NCBI RefSeq assembly: GCF_014384895.1
Contig: NZ_JACRSQ010000043.1
Span: 1-22,012, forward strand
Source of the DNA: Bianquea renquensis
Lineage (GTDB): Bacteria; Bacillota; Clostridia; Lachnospirales; Bianqueaceae
Length of the DNA stretch: 22,012 bases
Direction of reading: 5' to 3'
Position numbers and translations under genes: made by a program. Below the pieces are notes generated by a model. That model did no database searches. It was not told the DNA's origin and saw only the letters and a program-made list of their open reading frames with translations. Every line of letters starts with the position of its first letter. Position 1 is the stretch's first letter. Positions 1-5,961 of the stretch are shown here, one piece after another.

Positions 1-118
1 GACTACTACACCGCAAGGTGCGTTACCTGTTAAGTTGATTGAACCGCCGTGTACCGAACGGTACGCACGGTGGTGTGAGAGGTCGGTAGGCGAAATAATC
101 GCCTACCTCCTACTCGAT
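1..118 (+). ncRNA. Group II intron, 3' end only (domains V and VI)
   Basis: This is the catalytic 3' end of a self-splicing, mobile group II intron; its ribozyme body and any reverse transcriptase ORF would lie left of the window. Domain V folds at 43-74: a lower stem 43-51 with 66-74, the diagnostic two-base bulge at 64-65, an upper stem 52-55 with 60-63 and a GAAC loop at 56-59. The triad position reads C45-G46-C47, paired through a central G-U, as in group IIC-like introns rather than the AGC of IIA/IIB. Domain VI follows: 77-79 pairs with 113-115, 80-82 with 109-111, and 85-92 with 100-107. This leaves A112 bulged as the branch-point candidate, 6 nt before the predicted 3' splice site after CTCGAT (118). 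The pairings are seen directly; the IIC subclass is inferred. Bases 1-40 would be domain IV or earlier. Confidence 0.85.
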
Positions 119-137
119 TTTGTTTCAAAAGTTCGCC

Positions 138-174
138 GTAGGGGCTGTCGGGAAATGGATAATCCTGCCCCTAC
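138..174. repeat. Inverted repeat GTAGGGGC / GCCCCTAC next to the intron
   Basis: An 8-bp perfect inverted repeat, 138-145 with 167-174, encloses 21 nt just downstream of the intron's 3' splice site. Group IIC-type introns often insert beside hairpins, usually 3' of terminators, so this may belong to the intron's target neighbourhood; here it lies on the 3' exon side. No gene is visible between the intron and the tandem array. Confidence 0.4.
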
Positions 175-190
175 ACATATTGGAATACTG

Positions 191-2122
191 CCCGCCGGCG
201 TGCAGTATTTATCCATTTCGCCGCGGGCTTGATCGTTTCGACGCTGCCGGCGTAGAATTTTGCCACCTTTTGCCCGCTGGCCGCTGCCGTTCTTTGCCTA
301 GCCGGCGTGCAGTTTTCATCCCGTTTCTCCGCGTGCTAGGTCGTCTCAACTGTGCCGGCGGGGAATATGCCACCTTTTGCCCGCTGGCCGCTGCCGTTCT
401 TCACCTAGCCGGCGTGCAATTTTCATCCCATTTCTCGCCGGTTAGGTCGTTTCGACGCTGCCGGTGGGGATTTTTGCCACCTTTTGCCCGCCGGCCGCTG
501 CCGATGGTCACCTAGCCGGCGTGCATTTTCATCCCATTTCTCCGCCGGTTAGGTCGTTTCGACGCTGCCGGCGTAGAATTTTGCCACCTTTTGCCCGCCG
601 GCCGCTGCCGATGGTCACCTAGCCGGCGTACATTTCTTATCCCGTTTCTCCGCGTGCTAGGGCGTCTCAACTGTGCCGGCGTAGAATTTTGCCACCTTTT
701 GCCCGCCGGCCGCTGCTGATGCTCGTCTAGCCGGCGTGCATTTTATCCCGTTTCTCCGCGTGCTAGTTCGTCTCGACTGTGCCGGCGTAGAATTTGCCAC
801 CTTTTGCCCGCTGGCCGCTGCCGTTCTTCACCTAGCCGGCGTGCAATTTTCATCCCATTTCTCCGTCGGTTAGGTCGTTTCGACTGTGCCGGCGGGGAAT
901 TTGTCTCTTTTTGCCCGCTGGCCGCTGCCGATGGTCACCTAGCCGGCGTGCATTTTCATCCCGTTTCTCCGCCGGCTAGGTCGTTTCGACGCTGCCGGCA
1001 TAGAATTTGCCACCTTTTGCCCGCTGGTCTCTGCCGTTCTTCACCTAGCCGGCGTGCAATTTTCATCCCATTTCTCCGCCAGTTAGGTCGTCTGGACTGT
1101 GCCGGCGGGGAATTTGTCTCTTTTTGCCCGCTGGCCGCTGCCGATGGTCACCTAGCCGGCGTGCATTTTCATCCCATTTCTCCGCCGGTTAGGTCGTTTC
1201 GACGCTGCCGGCGTAGAATTTTGCCACCTTTTGCCCGCTGGCCGCTGCCGATGGTCACCTAGCCGGCGTGCATTTTTCATTCCGCTTCTCCGCGTGCTAG
1301 GTCGTCTCAACTGTGCCGGCATAGAATTTGCCACCTTTTGCCCGCTGGTCTCTGCCGTTCTTCGTCTAGCCGGCGTGCATTTTATCCCGTTTCTCCGCGT
1401 GCTAGTTCGTCTCGACTGTGCCGGCGTAGAATTTGCCACCTTTTGCCCGCCGGCCGCTGCCGATGGTCACCTAGCCGGCGTGCATTTTCATCCCATTTCT
1501 CCGCCGGTTAGGTCGTTTCGACGCTGCCGGCGGGGAATTTTGCCACCTTTTGCCCGCTGGCCGCTGCCATTCTTCACCTAGCCGGCGTGCAATTTTCATC
1601 CCATTTCTCCGCCGGTTAGGTCGTTTCGACGCTGCCGGCATAGAATTTGCCACCTTTTGCCCGCTGGTCTCTGCCGTTCTTCACCTAGCCGGCGTGCATT
1701 TTCATCCCATTTCTCCGCCGGTTAGGTCGTTTCGACGCTGCCGGCATAGAATTTGCTACCTTTTGCCCGCCGGTCTCTGCCGTTCTTCGCCTAGCCGGCG
1801 TGCATTTCTTATCCCGTTTCTCCGCGTGCTAGGTCGCTTCAACTGTGCCGGCGGGGAATTTTGCCACCTTTTGCCCGCTGGCCCTGCTGTTGCTCACCTA
1901 GCCGGCGTGCATTTTCATCCCGTTTCTCCGCCGGTTAGGTCGTTTCGACTGTGCCGGCGGGGAATTTGTCTCTTTTTGCCCGCCGGCCGCTGCCGATGGT
2001 CACCTAGCCGGCGTGCATTTTCATCCCATTTCTCCGCCGGTTAGGTCGTTTCGACGCCGCCGGCGGGGATTTTTGCCACCTTTTGCCCGCCGGCCCCTGC
2101 CGATGCTCGCCTAGCCGGGGTG
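191..2122. repeat. Minisatellite: about 18 tandem units of ~107 bp
   Basis: The anchor CTAGCCGGCGTGCA recurs at 298, 405, 512, 619, 727, 832, 939, 1045, 1152, 1259, 1366, 1471, 1578, 1685, 1791, 1898 and 2004. A degraded first unit starts near 191 and a last broken anchor is at 2111. Spacing is 105-108, mostly 107. Each unit contains three GCCGGC-like cores, a T-rich stretch after GTGCA, the block TTTTGCCCGC, and in most units a small dyad GTCG-TTT-CGAC inside a larger CGCCGG/CCGGCG dyad. The unit length is not a multiple of 3, so successive units shift frame; the Pro/Arg/Ala-rich open frames are a by-product of a stop-poor GC-rich repeat and none has a convincing ribosome site. It is unlike the coding sequence around it, and its function is unknown. 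Confidence 0.95.
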
Positions 2123-2173
2123 CAAAAAGGTCCCGGGTCAGCCGGGGGCATCTTGCAAAACTCGTCTCCCCCA

Positions 2174-2179
2174 TATAAT
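2174..2179 (+). promoter_or_regulatory. Weak promoter candidate before the VLP relic
   Basis: A perfect TATAAT lies 38 bp upstream of the relic's start codon. The best -35 is TTGCAA at 2153-2158, giving a short 15-nt spacer. It may be the remnant of the original promoter. The stretch between the array and the relic also has a GGGGG/CCCCC dyad flanking the -35 box. Confidence 0.3.
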
Positions 2180-2217
2180 TTTTCTCCTCTATCTTTTGAA
2201 GAAGGGAGGATGTGCCT

Positions 2218-2367
2218 ATGGGAAAGCAACACCGTGAATTGACATGAGGCGAGAAACGCCGTATCCGTAAGCTGGTTACATCCATGTGCGCCAACTACGA
2301 CAAAGAGTATGGCGGCCTGCCGCTGGACAGCGAAAGCTATGCAAATATTATCAATACCGTCTTATGA
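2218..2367 (+). pseudogene. Cysteine-rich VLP family protein, decayed
   Basis: A GGGAGG ribosome site precedes ATG 2218 and the short peptide MGKQHRELT, which ends at TGA 2245-2247. The same frame then continues without interruption: GEKRRIRKLVTSMCANYDK, then EYGGLPLDSES, to the stop at 2365-2367. From memory, this matches the N-terminal half of the small 'cysteine-rich VLP' proteins carried by Firmicutes conjugative transposons, where the second part normally reads EYGCLPLDCEC. Here two or three signature cysteines have become Gly or Ser, there is an early nonsense codon, and the C-terminal half is missing. It is therefore a relic. It implies that an integrative conjugative element once stood here; no other part of one (relaxase, integrase, T4SS) is visible. 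Confidence 0.75.
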
Positions 2368-2407
2368 GTGCTGACTGACCGAACGCGAACTTTTTTATCC
2401 AAGAGAT

Positions 2408-2436
2408 TTGAAATTTTCTTTCCAATATGATATACT
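2408..2436 (+). promoter_or_regulatory. Promoter of the fabV operon
   Basis: The -35 box TTGAAA (2408-2413) is followed by a 17-nt spacer and the -10 box TATACT (2431-2436), a near-consensus sigma-A promoter. Transcription would start near 2443, leaving a leader of about 97 nt before the fabV start codon. Confidence 0.75.
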
Positions 2437-2454
2437 ACAAAAATGACAATCAAG

Positions 2455-2510
2455 TAGTCCGCCCCGGCGCGTTACGCCTCCGTCAGGTCATGTGAGCGGA
2501 GGGGGAGGCC
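2455..2510 (+). promoter_or_regulatory. Structured GC-rich leader with two competing hairpins
   Basis: Two stems can form in the fabV 5' leader. One is GGCG (2466-2469) with CGCC (2475-2478). The other is CCTCCG (2477-2482) with CGGAGG (2497-2502). They share bases 2477-2478 and so cannot both form fully. No terminator U-run follows. No known riboswitch consensus was recognised; the SRP RNA motif was considered and does not fit. Confidence 0.35.
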
Positions 2511-2539
2511 GGTCCTAACGGCAGAAGTGGAGGATAGAC

Positions 2540-3745
2540 ATGCGCATTGAACCAAGGGTAAAGGGATTTATCTGCACAACAGCACATCCAGAAGGATGCA
2601 AGGCCCATGTGAAACAACAAATTGACTATATGAAACAACAGGATACAACAGAAGGCCCCAAAAGCGTGTTAGTCATCGGAGCGTCCAGTGGATATGGGCT
2701 GGCATCCCGCATTGCCGCGGCATTTTCCTGCCGCGCGGCAACCATAGGTGTCGCCTTTGAAAAAGCAGCGCGCGGCAGCCGCACGGCTACGGCGGGATGG
2801 TACAACTGCGCCGCTTTTGAGGAATTTGCCGCGGCAGAAGGTTTGTATGCCAAGACCATCAATGGCGATGCCTTTTCCCGGGAGATCAAAGAGCAGACGA
2901 TAGAGTTGATCCGAAGGGATCTGGGGACGGTGGATATGGTGGTGTACAGCCTGGCAGCGCCGAGGAGAACGGTGATGTCAAGAGAGGGAGCCCCCATAAC
3001 CTATTCCTCGGTTTTAAAGACGGTCGGCCAGCCATACACCAGCAAATCCATCGACCTCAGGACAAACCAGGTTACACAGGTCACAGTGGAGCCCGCCACA
3101 GAGGAGGAGATTGACAACACGGTCAAGGTCATGGGCGGGGAAGATTGGCAGGATTGGATCGCAGCGCTAGACGAGGCGGGTGTACTGGCAGACGGAGCCG
3201 TTACGGTGGCCTATTCCTACATCGGACCGGAGCTGACATTCCCGATTTACCGAAATGGCTCCATCGGCATGGCAAAGCGGCATCTATCCCAGACAGCGGC
3301 CACCATGACGAAGGAATACAGGGACAGAGGACTGCAGGCCTATGTATCAGTAAACAAAGCGCTTGTCACCCAGTCCAGTTCTGCGATTCCCATTGTGCCG
3401 CTGTATATCTCAATTCTATACAAAATTATGAAGGAAATGGACTTGCACGAAGGATGTGCACAGCAAATGTATCGCCTATTCCACGATAAGTTGTATTCTG
3501 GAGAGGTCGCGCTGGACCAAGATGGACAGATCCGTCTTGATGACTATGAGATGCGGCCGGAGGTACAGGAGCGCGTTATGAAGCTGTGGGAGAATGTCTG
3601 CGATGAAAATCTACAGGAGTCCGCAGATATTCAAGGATATTGGGATGATTTTTATGCCCTGTTTGGATTCAGAATTCAAGGAGTGGACTACGAGGCAGAC
3701 CAGGAAGCGGACCGTGTCATTCCCAGTCTGTGTGCGGCGGAGTAG
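2540..3745 (+). CDS. fabV: Enoyl-[acyl-carrier-protein]/trans-2-enoyl-CoA reductase, FabV/Ter type
   Basis: It reduces the 2,3 double bond of enoyl-ACP (last step of fatty-acid elongation) or of enoyl-CoA, using NAD(P)H in the cytoplasm. The 401-aa length is typical of the FabV/Ter family, and homology runs the full length from MRIEPRVKGF. The dinucleotide motif is IGASSGYG (residues 46-53), with a following segment of the type ATIGVAFEK. The family's catalytic pair Y-x8-K is present as Y237 and K246 within PIYRNGSIGMAK, longer than the Y-x6-K of FabI. The start is fixed by a GTGGAGG ribosome site before ATG 2540. It is the first gene of an operon, with 11 bp to the deacylase. Whether ACP or CoA is the true substrate cannot be decided from sequence; no other fatty-acid genes are nearby. 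FabV proteins are known to be relatively triclosan-resistant. Confidence 0.93.
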   Translation: MRIEPRVKGFICTTAHPEGCKAHVKQQIDYMKQQDTTEGPKSVLVIGASSGYGLASRIAAAFSCRAATIGVAFEKAARGSRTATAGWYNCAAFEEFAAAEGLYAKTINGDAFSREIKEQTIELIRRDLGTVDMVVYSLAAPRRTVMSREGAPITYSSVLKTVGQPYTSKSIDLRTNQVTQVTVEPATEEEIDNTVKVMGGEDWQDWIAALDEAGVLADGAVTVAYSYIGPELTFPIYRNGSIGMAKRHLSQTAATMTKEYRDRGLQAYVSVNKALVTQSSSAIPIVPLYISILYKIMKEMDLHEGCAQQMYRLFHDKLYSGEVALDQDGQIRLDDYEMRPEVQERVMKLWENVCDENLQESADIQGYWDDFYALFGFRIQGVDYEADQEADRVIPSLCAAE

Positions 3746-3756
3746 GGGGATCGGAC

Positions 3757-4245
3757 ATGGCAATCGACGCAGTGCGAGACTATATGAGGCAGTTTCACAG
3801 AGAGCAGGAGATTCTAGAGTTTCCTGCCTCCAGCGCGACAGTGGAGCTAGCCGCTAAGGCGGTTGGGGTGATACCGGCTCGAATTGCAAAAACCCTTTCA
3901 TTTCAGGATGGAAATGGAAGGGCGCTCCTGGTGGTGGCAGCAGGCGACTGTAAAATCGATAACAGCAAGTTTAAAAAGGCCTTCACTATGAAGGCGAAGA
4001 TGCTGTCCCCAGAGGAGGTGCAGAGGTTGACGGGCCATGAGATCGGAGGCGTCTGTCCCTTTGCAAACCCGGAAGGTACGAGGGTCTATCTTGATCAGTC
4101 CCTTCGGCGCTTTGAAACGGTGTTTCCCGCCTGTGGGAGCAGTCATTCCGCCATTGAATTGAACTGTGACGATCTGTTCACAGTTTCGAGAGCTTTGGCG
4201 TGGGTCGATGTCTGCAAACCGATTGTAAGGGATGAAGCGCTGTGA
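3757..4245 (+). CDS. YbaK/ProX-family aminoacyl-tRNA deacylase
   Basis: A 162-aa single-domain protein of the YbaK/EbsC/ProX family, stand-alone trans-editing enzymes that hydrolyse mischarged tRNAs (for example Cys-tRNA-Pro). The catalytic lysine is K45 in the motif ARIAKTLSF. The family's substrate-pocket loop appears as EIGGVCPFA (residues 95-103), and the C-terminal part has the usual P-A-C-G-S-S-H-x-A-I-E-L segment. ATG 3757 is chosen because AGTAGGGGGA just upstream is a good ribosome site. A GTG 27 bp upstream (3730) would overlap fabV and lacks a ribosome site. It lies 11 bp after fabV and overlaps the next gene by 4 bp (GTGA), so all three are probably co-translated. The exact tRNA substrate is not determinable. 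No synthetase domain is attached. Confidence 0.88.
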   Translation: MAIDAVRDYMRQFHREQEILEFPASSATVELAAKAVGVIPARIAKTLSFQDGNGRALLVVAAGDCKIDNSKFKKAFTMKAKMLSPEEVQRLTGHEIGGVCPFANPEGTRVYLDQSLRRFETVFPACGSSHSAIELNCDDLFTVSRALAWVDVCKPIVRDEAL

Positions 4246-4940
4246 AATACTTCAAGCTGGACCGCAAACAAGTGTGGGTGGCGCTGGGGACATTGGCGGT
4301 GTTGGCAGTACTGTATGGACTTCTCTTCTTTTTCCTGGGCAGACCGATTCTCAGAAGCATTGGCGAACCGGAACAATTCCAGCACTGGGTCGACGACCTG
4401 GGGGGCTGGGCCTATGTATGCGTGATCGGACTGACCGCAATTCAGGGGGTAGTCTCCATCTTTCCCATCGAAATCATAAATGTGGGGGCGGGCTATGCAT
4501 TTGGTTGTCCTATGGGGACCTTGCTGATTCTGACCGGAATCGCCCTCGGCTCCGCTGCCATTTTCTTTATTGTGCGGCATCTGGGAATGAAGGTTGTGGA
4601 ATTTTTTGTGCCCCGGGAGAAGATCGATGAGCTAGCATTCATCAAATCTGAAAAACGGCGCACGCTATTTGTCTTGATTACCTTTTTAATCCCGGGAACC
4701 CCAAAACGGACGATCTCCTACTTTATGGGAATGACGTCCATGCCGGCAGCTACGTTCGTCTTGGTGAGCACCCTGGCTCGCCTGCCTACCATCGCTATTT
4801 CCACCTATGGCGGTGAAGCGTTAGGAAGCCAGAAATATATCATGGCTCTCATCATTTTTGTCGCCATGATCGTGGCTGGAATTGCCGGTATGCTTGTGTA
4901 CAGGCGCATCTGGAAATCAAAGAGGTCGCCAAAAGCTTAG
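4242..4940 (+). CDS. TVP38/TMEM64 (DedA-like, VTT domain) membrane protein
   Basis: A 232-aa integral membrane protein of the VTT/SNARE-associated family (DedA superfamily). Members act in lipid scrambling or undecaprenyl-phosphate and phospholipid transport and in membrane homeostasis. Hydrophobic segments are at about 11-32, 55-75, 88-112, 141-152, 165-185 and 198-220. The re-entrant-loop signatures are FPIEIINVGAGYAFG (74-88) and FLIPGTPKRTISYFMG (148-163), which fit the family. The C-terminus is basic (KSKRSPKA), implying a cytoplasmic end. The start is GTG 4242, overlapping the deacylase stop; the overlap sets the start, since the next Met (residue 91) lies inside the domain. Placement after fabV gives a lipid or envelope context. 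The stop codon is 1 bp from the convergent amidase stop, and no terminator lies between them. Confidence 0.85.
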   Translation: MKYFKLDRKQVWVALGTLAVLAVLYGLLFFFLGRPILRSIGEPEQFQHWVDDLGGWAYVCVIGLTAIQGVVSIFPIEIINVGAGYAFGCPMGTLLILTGIALGSAAIFFIVRHLGMKVVEFFVPREKIDELAFIKSEKRRTLFVLITFLIPGTPKRTISYFMGMTSMPAATFVLVSTLARLPTIAISTYGGEALGSQKYIMALIIFVAMIVAGIAGMLVYRRIWKSKRSPKA

Positions 4941-4941
4941 A

Positions 4942-5700
4942 TCAGTCTCTGAGATAGGTCTGGACAAGCTTCAGAAACTCTTCCCAGCGATTTTGTTCGC
5001 GAATTTGCTCCGGACAATCTTTGCCGGAAAAGTCATAGTGCTGCCGCACATCCTGGAGTGTTAACTCATAGGCTTCCAGGAGATAGGCTGTCAGCCTGGC
5101 GGCATTGTCGAAGGTGCTGTCAAAATCACCTTCCGGATTGACGCATAGTTCAATGCCGATACCGGTTTGATTGCCCGGTCCCTCACGGCCGTCGCCGCAG
5201 TGCCAGCCCACTTCATTATCGGGGAGATGCTGATAAATCTCGTGGTCATCCACGGTATAGTGCCAGGAAGTAGACCCATTTTCACCGCTGGCTAGCAGTC
5301 GGGCATGATTGGAGGCCCCGGTTCCTGGATCGGTGTTTCCCGTTTCATGGATAACCACATACTGTACGGTGCGTTTTGTCCCAGGTCGCCCTTCCGATCC
5401 GTTGGGAATCAGATCCACGGTTAATGGAATCCCGTCGATACTGTCAACCTTGGGCCGTTCCACCGTATAATTTGCGGAGGAGGATAGGGGCCTTGAGGTG
5501 TGTTGATGCTGAAGAGAATCCCCGCTGTTGGAGTGCTCTTCTTTCTCTGTGTGATCACCTTCCGATTTCTCAAGTTTGACCGCACTGGCATGTGCATCCA
5601 TGCGGACTAGGCGAATGAGACATACCGTGGCGACGACCAGCATGATGGAAAGAAATAAAGTGAAGAAAAGAATGGAGTATTTTTTTGTGCGTCGATTCAT
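4942..5700 (-). CDS. N-acetylmuramoyl-L-alanine amidase (Amidase_2), membrane-anchored
   Basis: It cleaves the amide bond between N-acetylmuramic acid and L-alanine in peptidoglycan, outside the membrane. It has 252 aa: basic N-terminus MNRRTKKY, a membrane anchor at 9-33 (possible uncleaved signal), a polar linker to about 80 rich in Glu, His and Ser, then the Amidase_2/PGRP fold at about 90-250. Probable zinc ligands are H118 (YVVIHETGN), H221 (VRQHYDFSG) and C229 (KDCPEQI); SWHYTVDD carries H147, and IGIELCVN is the conserved core strand with E184. ATG 5700 is chosen over an in-frame Met 24 codons upstream because GAGGTGA sits 7 nt before it. No SH3b or peptidoglycan-binding repeat is attached. 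It could serve in cell separation, wall recycling or spore biology. It is transcribed separately from the sulfatase upstream. Confidence 0.9.
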   Translation of the reverse strand: MNRRTKKYSILFFTLFLSIMLVVATVCLIRLVRMDAHASAVKLEKSEGDHTEKEEHSNSGDSLQHQHTSRPLSSSANYTVERPKVDSIDGIPLTVDLIPNGSEGRPGTKRTVQYVVIHETGNTDPGTGASNHARLLASGENGSTSWHYTVDDHEIYQHLPDNEVGWHCGDGREGPGNQTGIGIELCVNPEGDFDSTFDNAARLTAYLLEAYELTLQDVRQHYDFSGKDCPEQIREQNRWEEFLKLVQTYLRD

Positions 5701-5732
5701 TGGGATCACCTCTGCTTGTACAATATCAATGG

Positions 5733-5751
5733 ATTGTATCCGAATTGTATC
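5733..5751. promoter_or_regulatory. Phased direct repeat upstream of the amidase
   Basis: ATTGTATC occurs twice, at 5733-5740 and 5744-5751, with an 11-bp period, 33-50 bp before the amidase start. Read as TGTATC-N5-TGTATC it resembles the WalR box TGTWAH-N5-TGTWAH with one mismatch per half. On the amidase strand each half reads GATACAAT and could double as a -10 box (TACAAT), but no good -35 was found. Confidence 0.35.
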
Positions 5752-5848
5752 AAAGCTGCATCCGCAATGCATGAAAAGTTTGTCGCTTTTATGAAGTCCG
5801 TCAGGAGGATCCGTGAGGCGAGTTTACAATAAAGAAAGTCAAAATATA

Positions 5849-5868
5849 ACCCCAGGCGGCCCTGGGGT
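5849..5868 (-). terminator. Rho-independent terminator after the LtaS-like gene
   Basis: ACCCCAGG (5849-5856) pairs with CCTGGGGT (5861-5868) around a 4-nt loop. On the minus strand the stem is followed by TATATTTT, giving a usable U-rich tail. On the plus strand it is followed by ATTTTC, so it may also stop plus-strand transcripts. It lies between the sulfatase stop and the amidase promoter region. The rest of 5701-5961 holds no gene that can be supported. Confidence 0.75.
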
Positions 5869-5961
5869 ATTTTCTTGTCCGATAGGAAAATTTGCCGCGA
5901 ACTCACGACTTATGAGGATCGTGTTGTGCCCGCGGGAACAGACTTTCGGAACCTTCCGCGA

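Noticed and set aside
191..2122. CRISPR array or integron attC array
   Set aside because: Units are contiguous with no unique spacers, far longer than CRISPR repeats, and there are no cas genes, integrase or cassettes with attC core sites.
120..2294. Long Pro/Arg/Ala-rich open frames on both strands in the repeat region
   Set aside because: They follow from a stop-poor GC-rich repeat with a 107-bp period that shifts frame each unit; no ribosome sites, starts or conserved protein repeat.
2455..2540. Small SRP RNA or a known riboswitch in the fabV leader
   Set aside because: GTCAGGTC resembles part of the SRP domain IV, but the GGAAGNAGC half is absent, and no riboswitch consensus fits.
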